A stretch of 64,000 nt of DNA, taken from assembly GCF_918698245.1 (NCBI RefSeq), contig NZ_CAKKMS010000004.1, positions 620,001 through 684,000 on the forward strand, written 5' to 3'. The position numbers and the translations under genes are program-made. How positions within the stretch are numbered: position 1 is the first letter of the stretch; every line of letters starts with the position of its first letter. The notes beneath the pieces were generated by a model. The model worked only from the letters and a program-made list of their open reading frames with translations, made no database searches and was not told the origin of the DNA. This DNA is from Pedobacter sp. Bi126 (GTDB lineage: Bacteria > Bacteroidota > Bacteroidia > Sphingobacteriales > Sphingobacteriaceae). Positions 1-9,515 of the stretch are shown here, piece by piece.

Positions 1-312
1 AACTCTTGACATGACTTGTAAATATAGTTGTTAATATCGTCCGCTTAATTTTTTTAAGAGTGTGCAAATATCTGAATAATAATTGTAAACAGCAATAGCT
101 TAGCTAATTATTTTTATAATAATATTTATGGGCAGAAAAGGTTTGTGCAATGTTTGTTAATGCCAAATCTTAAATTCTTCCTATATTACATCTATTTAAA
201 ATAAATTATTTCTTATCAAACGTTTGATATTCATTTTGATACGATTAGACTGTTTCTCCTTATTATTATTTATTTAAATTAGCCCCCACTAATCCAAAAT
301 ATAGAACGAGCA
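1..312. other. AT-rich intergenic region upstream of acs
   Basis: No convincing reading frame. It holds the 16-bp palindrome listed separately and presumably the acs promoter. The gene lying to the left is outside the window. Confidence 0.6.
214..229. promoter_or_regulatory. Perfect 16-bp palindrome (candidate operator) before acs
   Basis: TATCAAACGTTTGATA is a perfect inverted repeat centred on ACGT, 84 bp before the acs start codon. The CG-centred palindrome is the usual form of a LacI-family operator. It differs from the TAAAACGTTTTA sites at 31-45 kb, so a different regulator is likely. That this regulator acts on acs is inferred from position only. Confidence 0.5.
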
Positions 313-2208
313 ATGCAAATTACATCTTTTAAGCAATACGAAGAAGATTATAAGAAAAGCGTAGAAAACCCAGAGCAGTTTTGGGGCGAAGTGGCGCAAA
401 ACTTTCAATGGCGCAAGCCTTGGTTCAAAGTATTATCCTGGAACTTTAACGAACCAAATATCAAGTGGTTCGAAGGCGCTAAACTTAATATTACCGAAAA
501 TTGTTTAGATCGGCACTTGGCCACCAATGGAGATAAACCTGCTATTGTTTGGGAACCTAATAATCCTGAAGAAGAAAGTGTTACTTATACTTATAAAATG
601 TTGCACGAACGCGTTTGCCGTTTTGCCAACGTTTTAAAACGTAATGGTGCAAAAAAGGGCGACCGGATCTGTATTTATATGCCTATGGTGCCCGAGCTGG
701 CTATTGCTGTTTTGGCCTGTGCCAGAATTGGTGCCGTTCACTCGGTTATTTTTGGCGGGTTTTCTGCTAAATCTATTGCCGACAGGATTAACGATTCGCA
801 ATGTAAAGTAGTGATTACGGCCGATGGTTCTTATCGTGGCAATAAACAGATTCCTTTAAAAGATGTAATTGACGATGCATTAATTGGTTGCCCAACCGTT
901 GAAAAATGTATCGTGTTAACCCATATCCGTACACCTGTTTCGATGCTGAAAGGCAGGGACGTGTGGTGGGAAGATGAAGTTAAACACGTAAATGATATTT
1001 GTGAAGCGGAAGAAATGGATGCGGAAGATATGCTGTTCATTCTCTACACATCCGGCTCTACCGGAAAACCCAAAGGTGTGGTGCATACCTGTGGTGGTTA
1101 TATGGTTTATGCGGGTTATACTTTTTCGAATGTATTTAACTATCAGCCTGGTGAGGTTTATTTCTGTACCGCCGATATTGGCTGGATTACCGGTCACTCT
1201 TATATTGTTTACGGACCGCTTTCGCAAGGTGCTACTTCGGTTCTTTTCGAAGGGATTCCTACTTACCCTACACCATCACGTTTTTGGGATATTGTAGAAA
1301 AACATAAAGTAAATACTTTATATACTGCGCCAACGGCTATCCGCTCATTAATGAGTTATGGTGAAGATCCATTAAACGGCAAAGATTTAAGCTCAATCCG
1401 CGTTTTAGGCTCGGTAGGAGAGCCGATCAACGAAGAAGCATGGCATTGGTTCGATGAGAAAATCGGGCACGGTAAAGCGCCTATTGTTGATACCTGGTGG
1501 CAAACGGAAACGGGAGGCATTATGATTTCACCTATTGCCACGGTAACACCAACCAAACCTAGTTTTGCTACATTGCCTTTACCAGGAATTCAGCCAATTT
1601 TAGTTGATGAAAATGGTAATGAAATTGAAGGAAATGGCGTAATGGGAAATCTTTGTATCAAATTCCCCTGGCCGGGCATGTTGCGTACCACTTATGGCGA
1701 TCACGAACGTTGCAAACAGACTTATTTCTCTACTTACGAGAATTTATATTTTACCGGTGATGGCTGTTTGCGTGATGAAGATGGTTATTATCGGATCACA
1801 GGTCGTGTTGATGATGTATTAAATGTTTCTGGACATAGAATTGGTACCGCTGAAGTGGAAAATGCCATTAATATGCACGCTGGTGTGGTAGAAAGCGCAG
1901 TTGTGGGTTATCCGCATGATGTAAAAGGGCAGGGCATTTACGCTTTTGTAATTTACCCTGAAATGCATGGTGAAGCAGAATTATCTAAAAAAGATATTTT
2001 ACAAACGGTTACCCGTGTAATTGGGGCGATTGCCAAGCCCGATAAAATATTGTTTGTTTCTGGTTTACCCAAAACACGCTCGGGCAAAATTATGCGTAGA
2101 ATTCTGCGTAAAATTGCCGAAGGGGATACCACTAATTTAGGCGATACGTCTACACTGCTTGATCCAGGTGTGGTAGAAGAAATTATAGCGGCGGCCAAAA
2201 AGCTTTAA
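313..2208 (+). CDS. acs: Acetyl-CoA synthetase (AMP-forming)
   Basis: Cytoplasmic enzyme that activates acetate to acetyl-CoA through acetyl-AMP. The 631 residues are close to the usual length of about 650. The N-terminal cap runs over about residues 5-60. The adenylate-forming core shows the P-loop-like YTSGSTGKPKGVVHT near residue 243 and WWQTETGG near 395. The C-terminal domain has TGDGCLRDEDGYY and GRVDDVLNVSGHR, followed by KTRSGKIMRR, whose Lys592 is the catalytic lysine regulated by acetylation in this family. The start is supported by the family-typical N-terminus. The gene stands alone, with a palindrome upstream and a strong terminator downstream. Confidence 0.96.
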   Translation: MQITSFKQYEEDYKKSVENPEQFWGEVAQNFQWRKPWFKVLSWNFNEPNIKWFEGAKLNITENCLDRHLATNGDKPAIVWEPNNPEEESVTYTYKMLHERVCRFANVLKRNGAKKGDRICIYMPMVPELAIAVLACARIGAVHSVIFGGFSAKSIADRINDSQCKVVITADGSYRGNKQIPLKDVIDDALIGCPTVEKCIVLTHIRTPVSMLKGRDVWWEDEVKHVNDICEAEEMDAEDMLFILYTSGSTGKPKGVVHTCGGYMVYAGYTFSNVFNYQPGEVYFCTADIGWITGHSYIVYGPLSQGATSVLFEGIPTYPTPSRFWDIVEKHKVNTLYTAPTAIRSLMSYGEDPLNGKDLSSIRVLGSVGEPINEEAWHWFDEKIGHGKAPIVDTWWQTETGGIMISPIATVTPTKPSFATLPLPGIQPILVDENGNEIEGNGVMGNLCIKFPWPGMLRTTYGDHERCKQTYFSTYENLYFTGDGCLRDEDGYYRITGRVDDVLNVSGHRIGTAEVENAINMHAGVVESAVVGYPHDVKGQGIYAFVIYPEMHGEAELSKKDILQTVTRVIGAIAKPDKILFVSGLPKTRSGKIMRRILRKIAEGDTTNLGDTSTLLDPGVVEEIIAAAKKL

Positions 2209-2222
2209 CCATAATTTTAAGA

Positions 2223-2260
2223 AAAAGAAATGGCCCCGAAAAATCGGGGCCATTTCTTTT
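2223..2260. terminator. Bidirectional terminator between acs and susD-like gene
   Basis: Perfect stem AAAGAAATGGCCCCGA (2224-2239) and its complement (2244-2259) around an AAAA loop, with A and T runs on the two sides. It sits between two convergent genes and can serve both. Confidence 0.9.
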
Positions 2261-2269
2261 ATGCTGTTT

Positions 2270-3649
2270 CTAGTAACCTGGGTTCTGAACCAATTTAGTA
2301 TTTGCATCAATTTCACGTTGTGGAATTGGGAAAACTAATCTGGTAGAATTCCAGGGTAAGCTACCAATGTTGGTTTGCGTTCTTTTTGCATCATGTAATG
2401 AAAAGCCTTCAAAAGCAAATTCTAGTTTTCTTTCATTTAGAATATTTGCCAGGGTAGCGGTTAGTGTTGTTAAGCCAGCCCTGCTTCTAACGGTGGTTAA
2501 ATCTTGTAGTGGTGTAACGCCTCCAATAGGAGCAGCCGGAGCTAAGCGTGCATTAGATTCTGCCCTGATTAAATACATTTCTGCCAACCTGATAACCGGA
2601 ACATTTCCGAATTGATTACCAAATTTCGCCGTAAACATATCGTCATCGTCATAAAAAGCATTAATCCTGTCATCATTTGGAGCATAGGTTGCATCAATCC
2701 AATCTTGTGAAATTACCGCATCCCCGCGGCCACCAAATGTAGATGAACCATAAAATTCATTAAAACCATTAAATCCGGTAAGCGTTGTTACCTGCACGGC
2801 AAAAACATCTTCAGTAGTATTGTCTCCAGGTTTTGCGGGTCTTCCACTTTCTGGCATTTTAGGGAAAGCACTCAGATAAGTATCTGTTAAATGATAATTT
2901 CCAGATGTAATTACCCGGTTTGCAGCTGTTCCGGCTGCAGTATAATTACCTATTTGCAGATACAGTCTGGCCAGCATGGCTGCCGCAGCAGATTTAGTTG
3001 CGAAAAAACCATTAGTGGCCGGAAGTTTAGCTTCTGCCTCTGTCAAATCTGTTATCGCCTGATTGTAAACGGCAGCTACTGTGGCCCTGCTTACATAATT
3101 CGCTTCGCTTATGAGATTGGTTGGTGTTAACACAATTGGTACGCCCAAATTCGTGCTTGGAGAGCCATCATTGTAGGCTTTTGCAAATACCCTAACGAGT
3201 TCGAAATATGCCGACCCCCGGATAAATTTAGCTTCTCCCTCTACTCTATTCTTTTTCGCAGGCTCTACTTTGTCGAGGGCAGCAATTACATTATTGGCAT
3301 CATTAATTGCGGTATAGCCTGCAGCCCAAACATTATCTACAAAGGTATTTGTTTTTAAAAGCTGTTTATTGATGGCCTGGGTCAGTTCCTCATATGTTCC
3401 GCCCCATTCAATGGCATCAGTATTCGCTAAGAAATCAGCCATTAAAAACGAACGGCCGCCAAAAAAATTACGGCTACCGAGATCTGAGTAAGCACCAACC
3501 AAGGCTCCTTCAACATCCTTTGATGTGAGTAAAGCATTCTTTTGCTCAATGGTATCAACAGGATTTATATCGAGTGCTTTCTTGCACGATGATAAAGCCA
3601 TCAAAAACATGCAAGCAAATACGATATTATTTATATATGTCTTTTTCAT
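2270..3649 (-). CDS. RagB/SusD family outer-membrane lipoprotein
   Basis: Surface glycan- or nutrient-binding lipoprotein that works as the lid of the SusC-type transporter encoded just upstream (gap 17 bp, same strand). The signal peptide ends in a lipobox (ALSSC, Cys22), so the mature protein is lipid-anchored. The TPR-like SusD core follows, with LTEAEAKLP and the C-terminal NERKLEFAFEGFSLHDAKRT and FPIPQREIDANTKLVQNPGY motifs typical of the family. At 459 residues it is on the short side for SusD. No hydrolase gene adjoins, so the substrate cannot be inferred. Confidence 0.93.
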   Translation of the reverse strand: MKKTYINNIVFACMFLMALSSCKKALDINPVDTIEQKNALLTSKDVEGALVGAYSDLGSRNFFGGRSFLMADFLANTDAIEWGGTYEELTQAINKQLLKTNTFVDNVWAAGYTAINDANNVIAALDKVEPAKKNRVEGEAKFIRGSAYFELVRVFAKAYNDGSPSTNLGVPIVLTPTNLISEANYVSRATVAAVYNQAITDLTEAEAKLPATNGFFATKSAAAAMLARLYLQIGNYTAAGTAANRVITSGNYHLTDTYLSAFPKMPESGRPAKPGDNTTEDVFAVQVTTLTGFNGFNEFYGSSTFGGRGDAVISQDWIDATYAPNDDRINAFYDDDDMFTAKFGNQFGNVPVIRLAEMYLIRAESNARLAPAAPIGGVTPLQDLTTVRSRAGLTTLTATLANILNERKLEFAFEGFSLHDAKRTQTNIGSLPWNSTRLVFPIPQREIDANTKLVQNPGY

Positions 3650-3666
3650 TTTGATTCTTTTTTTAA

Positions 3667-6600
3667 TTATAGGCCAATGTTAATACCTAATGAAATTACC
3701 CGTGGTTGTGGTGCTGAGTAAAAATCTACGCCTTGATTAATGTTTGTCGATTGATAATCTGCATTAACCTCGGGATCCCATCCTTTGTAACCAGTTATGG
3801 TAAGCAGATTTTGTGCCGTAGCATATAACCTTAATTTGCTTAACTTAATTTTGGTTAATACCGAAACCGGAAAAGTATAGCCAAGCGTTAATGTTTTCAA
3901 GCGGACATAAGAACCATCAGATAAATATCTTGTTGAGTTTCCAATACCATTGCCTGCAAACAGACGGGGTTCCGGAACAGATGTAACATCACCCGGTTTA
4001 TCCCAATAACTCATTTGATCTGCAGTTTGGTTATCATAACCGTTTGATGCATTGGCGCTCATATACTGGCCGCCGGCATTGAAAATTTTATTGCCTTTTA
4101 CACCTTGAAAAAATATACCTAAATCAAAATTCTTGTACGAAAAAGTGTTGTTTAAGCCAAATGTATATTTTGGGTTTGGGTTGCCTGCAAAAATCCGTTG
4201 TGCATCGTTAATGTTATTTGTTGTACTCCTGTCTACATTGCCATTTGCATCAACTGTGTTTTTGTAATAAATCGCATCACCATTAGCCGGATTTACCCCC
4301 GCATATTCCGGGATGTAAAATACGCCGATCGGTTGCCCTGAAATAGCCGCATTTATTTCATTGCTATTTAAAATCTGCCCGCCTAAATTTGTAATCTTAT
4401 TGTTGTTAATTGCTCCTGTTATTGCGGTTGACCATTTAAACGCGCCTACAAAATTTTCTGTATTGATGCCCAATTCAAACCCGGTATTTTTTAATGACCC
4501 TAAATTTTGGGTTTTAGTAGAGAAACCTGTTGTTTGCGGGATAGGCACATCTAATAATAAATCGGTGGTGTTTTTTTGATAAAAATCAAAAATTCCCGTA
4601 ATTCTATTCTTTAAAATACCAAAATCAAAGCCGATATCGAGTTGCTTCGTTTTTTCCCATGTTAAATCCGGATTGGCTATCCGCGAAGGAATCTGCCCAG
4701 GCAAACCACCATATGCCCCTGTTCCAGCGAATAAACCACGGGCAGAATAATTACCAATTTCGGCATTACCCGTTAAACCATAACTGGCCCTGAATTTTAA
4801 CAAACTGATGGTTTCACTTTGTTTTAAGAAATCTTCTTCAGATGCAATCCAAGCCACTGAACCTGCCGGGAAATACCCATATCTATTATTGGTTCCAAAT
4901 CGTGATGAACCATCAGCCCTTACACTAAAGCCCACTAAATAACGGTCGTTGTATTTATAATTGGCCCTAAAGAAATAAGACAGAAAGCTAAAAGCACCTT
5001 CATTACTGGTTGCAATTACTTTTGTTGCAGCAGAACCTAATTTAATGTAAGAATCACTCGGGAAATCCTGTCCTTCAATGGTGCTGTACTTGGTGGTTGA
5101 TTTTTGATAACTTGTACCCAAAATCACATCAAAAGCACTTTTTCCGATAGTTGTATTGTAACTGAAGAAATTATTGGTATTGGCATTAATTACAAAAGTT
5201 GAAATATTTTGCCCGTAGCCATTTGATGTACCTGTATTTCTAAAAGTTAATGAACCATAATAACTTTCTTCGTTTTGATTTAAGTTATCAATAGAAAAAT
5301 CAGTGCTGAATTTTAAGCCCTTGGCAATGTTTATATTCGCAAAAGCTTTGCCAATTGTCCGGTACACGGTTGCTTTATAAAAAGCATTATCGACACTTAT
5401 AAATGGATTATAGTATAACGGATAGTTTGAAGCTGCTCCGGGTAAAGTTCCACTTATTAAACCCGACCTTGGGTCTATAAAAGGCGTAATGGGAGAGAGC
5501 GCTACAGATTGTAACGGACTTGAAAAGGCATTATCATTTGATAGCCTGTTATTAATGCTGTTTGAAAAATTAAGGTTAATACCCACTTCTAAAAAATCGG
5601 TTACTTTATTGGTCAGGTTTAACCGGCCGCTATAGCGTTTATAACTGTTGCCTATCACAATTCCTTGTTGATCTAAGGCCTGGCCACCGATGTAAAATTT
5701 CGTTTTTTCATTTCCTCCTGTTAAATTAAGGTCGTATTGTTGCGTAACAGGTTTATCCTGAAAAGAAGCAGCTTCCCAGTTAGAGTTTACCTTATAAGTT
5801 TGATAATCGTTGTTGCCCGCCGAATACCGGTTTAAACGCGCCTCTACACTTGCGCTATAATCATCTAATGCTTCTTGCAGGGTTGCGTAATCTCCATTGA
5901 GGAAATCCTGATTCGCCTGGCCCTGCCCAGCCCTGCGCTCTATTTGAACGTACTGTTCTGCATTTAAAAAATCCCTATGGTTAGAAGGTGAGCTTATGCC
6001 ACCAAGTGCGTTAAACTGGATAAGTGTTTTGCCTGCCTTACCCTGTTTGGTTGTGATCAATACCACACCGTTTGAAGCTCTTGCGCCATAAATTGCCGAT
6101 GCCGATGCATCCTTTAATACTTCTATAGATTCGATATCATTGGTGTTTATATCTGCCAGCGCACTCGTAGGCGCAGTAGTACTCGAAAAATCTCCCGAGG
6201 TAATTGGTATTCCATCAACGATGTATAGTGGCTCGCTACCTGCTGTTACTGATGCAGCGCCCCTTACCCTTACCGTTATTCCCTGCCCTAATTTTCCATT
6301 TTGAGCGGCAATCTGAACACCTGCTGCTTTTCCTTGTAAGGCCTGTTCAAAACTTGTTACTGGTAAGTTTTCCAGGTCTTTAGATTTAACAGAGGCTACA
6401 GATCCTGTCACATCACGTTTATTCTGCGTTCCATAACCCACCACCACCACATCCGATAGCGTATTGTTTTCTTCATCAAGATTTACGTTAATGCTTTGCC
6501 CGGTAATAGGCACTTCTTTGGTTTTGTAACCGATAAAGCTAAAAACAAGTGTTTTGGCATCATCCGAAACGGTTAATTTAAAGGCGCCCGAGGCATCACT

Positions 6601-6759
6601 CTGCGTGCCGTTAGCTGGTGAGCCTTTTACAAATACGCTAACGCCCGGAATTGGTCCTGAGGCTGACGTAACTTTCCCGGTAATCACTTTGCCTTGTGCG
6701 AAAGCAAACGAAATTGTACCGAGATACAAAAGCATACTTAAGAGTAGTTTTTTCATCAA
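3667..6759 (-). CDS. SusC/RagA family TonB-dependent transporter
   Basis: Outer-membrane beta-barrel that imports oligosaccharides or other ligands with energy from TonB. A signal peptide (about residues 1-21) precedes a carboxypeptidase-regulatory-like domain (about 23-95), then the plug with DVTGSVASVKSKDLENLP, the RGAASV motif and EPLYIVDGIPI, the SusC signature GARASNGVVLITTKQGK, and a long barrel ending in aromatic-rich strands. The 1030 residues are normal for SusC. It is followed by the SusD partner in one operon. The pair has no local regulator or enzyme, so it is an orphan SusCD pair. Confidence 0.95.
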   Translation of the reverse strand: MMKKLLLSMLLYLGTISFAFAQGKVITGKVTSASGPIPGVSVFVKGSPANGTQSDASGAFKLTVSDDAKTLVFSFIGYKTKEVPITGQSINVNLDEENNTLSDVVVVGYGTQNKRDVTGSVASVKSKDLENLPVTSFEQALQGKAAGVQIAAQNGKLGQGITVRVRGAASVTAGSEPLYIVDGIPITSGDFSSTTAPTSALADINTNDIESIEVLKDASASAIYGARASNGVVLITTKQGKAGKTLIQFNALGGISSPSNHRDFLNAEQYVQIERRAGQGQANQDFLNGDYATLQEALDDYSASVEARLNRYSAGNNDYQTYKVNSNWEAASFQDKPVTQQYDLNLTGGNEKTKFYIGGQALDQQGIVIGNSYKRYSGRLNLTNKVTDFLEVGINLNFSNSINNRLSNDNAFSSPLQSVALSPITPFIDPRSGLISGTLPGAASNYPLYYNPFISVDNAFYKATVYRTIGKAFANINIAKGLKFSTDFSIDNLNQNEESYYGSLTFRNTGTSNGYGQNISTFVINANTNNFFSYNTTIGKSAFDVILGTSYQKSTTKYSTIEGQDFPSDSYIKLGSAATKVIATSNEGAFSFLSYFFRANYKYNDRYLVGFSVRADGSSRFGTNNRYGYFPAGSVAWIASEEDFLKQSETISLLKFRASYGLTGNAEIGNYSARGLFAGTGAYGGLPGQIPSRIANPDLTWEKTKQLDIGFDFGILKNRITGIFDFYQKNTTDLLLDVPIPQTTGFSTKTQNLGSLKNTGFELGINTENFVGAFKWSTAITGAINNNKITNLGGQILNSNEINAAISGQPIGVFYIPEYAGVNPANGDAIYYKNTVDANGNVDRSTTNNINDAQRIFAGNPNPKYTFGLNNTFSYKNFDLGIFFQGVKGNKIFNAGGQYMSANASNGYDNQTADQMSYWDKPGDVTSVPEPRLFAGNGIGNSTRYLSDGSYVRLKTLTLGYTFPVSVLTKIKLSKLRLYATAQNLLTITGYKGWDPEVNADYQSTNINQGVDFYSAPQPRVISLGINIGL

Positions 6760-6956
6760 ATTGGTAGTTTAGTTAGTAATGTTTAGTAGTTCGTAAAAAC
6801 GATTTTTTAATATAATTAAAAATTTTTATAAAACCTGCTGTAGTGAAGCAAAATCGGATAGTTGTTTGGTTTTTTGAGCTTAAATCAAAACAAAAAGCGG
6901 TAAAAAGTGTTGATACATTTAAAAAAGCATATTATTTACCACAAAAAAACACGAGC

Positions 6957-7142
6957 ATGGATAAGTTAGAATTAAAAGGGAAGTGGAATGAAATAAAAGG
7001 AAAGGTTAAACAAGCTTATGCCGATTTAACCGACGATGATTTAAAACACGAAGAGGGGCAAGACGATGAATTGTTGGGGAAACTGCAACAAAAAACAGGA
7101 AAAGGAAGAGATGAACTTGTAAAATGGATCAATTCATTATAA
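6957..7142 (+). CDS. CsbD-like stress response protein
   Basis: 61-residue hydrophilic protein of the CsbD family, small general-stress proteins of unclear biochemical role. The start MDKLELKGKWNEIKGKVKQ is the classical CsbD N-terminus (LKGKWNEIKGKVKQ). The Met at 6957 is preferred over the ATG-less extension back to 6843, which would add 38 unrelated residues. The tail RDELVKWINSL is also family-like. A stem-loop follows at 7164-7189. The gene is divergent from the SusC gene. Confidence 0.88.
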   Translation: MDKLELKGKWNEIKGKVKQAYADLTDDDLKHEEGQDDELLGKLQQKTGKGRDELVKWINSL

Positions 7143-7163
7143 CATCAATTTTATTAATCATAT

Positions 7164-7189
7164 ACAGGCGGCCAATTTTGGTCGCCTGT
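7164..7189 (+). terminator. Terminator after csbD-like gene
   Basis: ACAGGCGGCCA and TGGTCGCCTGT form an 11-bp stem with one mismatch, followed by TTTGGTTT. Confidence 0.6.
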
Positions 7190-7209
7190 TTGGTTTAAAA
7201 CCTTATGTC

Positions 7210-8262
7210 ATGAGTGATATTGCACAACGGTTTATTCAAAATCCAATACTTTGTCCAAAAGATTTAGTGCCGAGTACAACGGGCCTGGAAATCGCATGCC
7301 TTTTAAATCCTGGTGTTTTTACCTTTCAAAATAAAATATGGCTTCTGGTGCGGGTAGCAGAACGGCCCGCGCAAAAACAGGGACTTATCTCTTTTCCGGT
7401 TTTAAGGAAAAACGGCATCGAAATTATCGAGATAGCAGAGGCAGACCCTGCTTTGGTAGCTAATGATCCAAGGGGATCAATTATCAGGGTGCCGATTATT
7501 TAACCACCTTATCGCATTTAAGGCTCGTTTGCAGTGATGATGGCGTGCATTTTTATCAACCGGCCGGTTATCCTTTATTACAGGGTGAGGGAGAAGATGA
7601 AACTTTTGGCATTGAAGATTGCCGTGTATCCTTAATCGATAAAACCTACTATTTAACTTTTACTTCGGTATCTGCCCATGGGGTAGGGGTTGGATTAAGG
7701 ACGACAAAAGATTGGAAGTGTTTTGAGAAACACGGCATAATTATCCCGCCACACAATAAAGACTGTGCTATATTTGAAGAACGCATTAACGATAAATTTT
7801 ACGCCTTACACCGGCCTAGTAGTGTGGCGCTGGGTGGTAATTATATCTGGTTGGCCGAATCTCCGGATGGCATTCATTGGGGCAAACACAAATGTATCAT
7901 CAAAATCAGGCCTAAAGCACTGGGATAGTGCCCGTGTTGGTGCCGGCGCTGCCCCCATAAAAACCGCAGCAGGATGGCTCGAAATCTATCATGGTGCAAA
8001 CGGAAAACGTCAATATTGTTTAGGCGCTTTTCTAATGGATTTAAATGATCCATCCAAAGTACTGGCCAGAACCGAAGAACCGATTATGGTAACAACAGCA
8101 GATTACGAGCTGCATGGTTTCTTTGGTGAGGTGGTATTTACAAACGGCCACATCGTTAACGGAGATGAATTAACAATTTATTATGGTGCAGCTGATGAGT
8201 TCGTTTGCGGGGCCAAGTTTTCGTTGAAAGAAATTTTGGAGGTGTTGGCTTTTTACCACTAA
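7210..8262 (+). pseudogene. Glycoside hydrolase family 130 (mannoside phosphorylase-like), two frameshifts
   Basis: The three consecutive frames read together as one GH130 protein of about 350 residues, the normal family length. Frame 1 (7210 to about 7472) ends with NDPR. Frame 2 (about 7473 to 7904) reads INYQGADYLTTLSHLRLVC, then FGIEDCRVS with the family's catalytic Asp in the IED motif, and FYALHRP. Frame 3 (about 7903 to 8262) reads KHWDSARVGAGAAPIKT through to LTIYYGAADEFVCGAKFSL. The shifts map to a G run (7472-7475, one base missing) and an A run (7902-7905, one base extra). GH130 enzymes phosphorolyse or hydrolyse beta-mannosides. Either the gene has recently died or the assembly has two homopolymer errors. 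Confidence 0.88.
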
Positions 8263-8500
8263 GACACAAAGACACAATTTTCTGCATCATGCAACCAATG
8301 AACTTTGTTTTTTTACCACCAAGACACGATTTGTGTTTTTATACTTTGTAGTAGGAATTAATGAACTTTTAGGCAGGAAGGGAAGAGTTTTTTTATACAC
8401 TTTATAGTCCTGATAGTATCACAAAATTTCGTTTTTAAACCGGCTTGAAGGGAAGATCCTTTTTTGCGGCCTGAGCAATTGGGTATTGGGCAAAAAAGAC
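8263..8500. other. Intergenic region with short direct repeat
   Basis: No gene seen. The phrase TTTTTACCACTAAGACACAAAG (about 8250-8271) recurs in part near 8310-8328 (TTTTTACCACCAAGACACGA). This kind of short intergenic repeat is familiar in this group. Confidence 0.4.
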
Positions 8501-8506
8501 CGCACT

Positions 8507-8529
8507 GGTCTTAGTGTCTCGCTAAGACC
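8507..8529 (+). terminator. Hairpin, near-identical to one at 18237-18256
   Basis: GGTCTTAG, a 7-base loop and CTAAGACC form a perfect 8-bp stem followed by TTTTTC. The sequence CTGGTCTTAG...CTCGCTAAGAC recurs after the candidate immunity gene at 18235. The gene it once terminated is not recognisable. Confidence 0.55.
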
Positions 8530-8565
8530 TTTTTCTTTTCGCTCAATAAACAATCGCCCATATTT

Positions 8566-8703
8566 ATGAAGCGGATGACTGAGGGTACAAGTATTGTAAT
8601 ATTACCTAGGAAACCTTATCCTCGCGGAAGGAATGGTTACCTAACAGATTATGGAGAAGTTTACCGCAGTAACCCTAGCTATTATCCCAGGTTTAGTTTT
8701 TAA
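8566..8703 (+). pseudogene. Short frame, possible displaced Rhs toxin-tip remnant
   Basis: A 45-residue frame from an ATG, rich in Pro, Tyr and Arg (VILPRKPYPRGRNGY and SNPSYYPRFSF). It lies 11 bp before a decayed gene of a membrane family that I associate with YD-repeat toxin loci. The arrangement tip then immunity resembles an orphan toxin module. The toxin identity is inferred from context only; it could also be a chance frame. Confidence 0.3.
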
Positions 8704-8714
8704 TTTTAGTCATC

Positions 8715-9120
8715 ATGAATATGAAAAGAGCTTATTATTATCTGTTTTATAAACTATATAAATTTTGGGAAGCGGTATCAATACCTAGAGTTTTGGAGCG
8801 ATTGGAAAGCGGAATTTTGTACTGATGTTTATTGCTATTTTGGGAGCATCTGTTTTGGTTTATTACAAGGTATTTATCAATAGATACTTCCATTTAAGTG
8901 ATTCTAACTTACCTGTTATTATTGTCTGTATTTCAATATCAATCTTTAACTATTTCATTTTTCACCATAAAAATCAATGGAAAGTTATAGTTAAAGAATT
9001 TGAAACCTTGCCGATAAAAGAGAAATAGACGCGGATCGGTTGTGGTTGGGCTTGTAATAATTGCTGTAATTTTAGATCTTGTATTTAATGAGCAGAATAG
9101 ATTGGAGTCGATATCGATAG
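8715..9120 (+). pseudogene. Decayed small membrane protein, candidate former immunity gene
   Basis: Reading across frames gives one coherent protein of about 135 residues. It begins MNMKRAYYYLFYKLYKFWEAVSIPR, continues in another frame as FWSDWKAEF (an extra G at 8790), then in a third as MFIAILGASVLVYYKVFI...VKEFETLPIKEK (8825-9025). A hydrophobic segment VVVGLVIIAVILDLVF follows in a fourth stretch, and the protein ends IDWSRYR at 9120. The start YYYLFYKLYKFWE and the end IDWSxYR match an uncharacterised Bacteroidota membrane family that I recall next to Rhs-type toxin genes. At least three frameshifts make it non-functional. Confidence 0.6.
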
Positions 9121-9515
9121 AATGATAACCGTTTATATAACGTTTTTTATAATTTGGAATAAATAATGGGAGGTTTGTCATGTAAAACGGTACGTTGGTG
9201 TAATTTTTTTGCTAAATGTTGATTATCAAGAGAAATTGATCACATCAAAACATTTAAATATGGTATCTAAATTTTCGGCTCTCCACTTCCTTCCAATGGG
9301 TATTTACTGCCCCGATCTTAAAGAACAAAAAATACTACGGCTTTTACCTGGTGCTGAGTTCGTTTTTGCAGTAGCGGTTTTTGTTTCGACCTCCTGAAGA
9401 TTCCATCTAGGATCTTATTATTTTTTTTAGCATTGTTTCAAAGCAAATTGGAACAGTGCAGGCATAAGCTTTGGCCAGTCTCACTTTATATTCTCAAAAA
9501 TAAAATTCACTCTCT
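9121..9515. other. Intergenic region before the YD-repeat locus
   Basis: AT-rich, with only a TTG-initiated 62-codon frame that has no family features. It probably contains the promoter for the three-gene locus starting at 9516. Confidence 0.5.

Noticed and set aside
6794..6809. TAAAAACGATTTTTTA before the first SusC gene, similar to the operators
   Set aside because: One extra base breaks the palindrome and A/T runs make it likely by chance; kept out of the regulon.
9209..9397. 62-codon frame with TTG start before the YD-repeat locus
   Set aside because: No domain, no start context, and Leu/Phe-rich composition of random AT-rich DNA.
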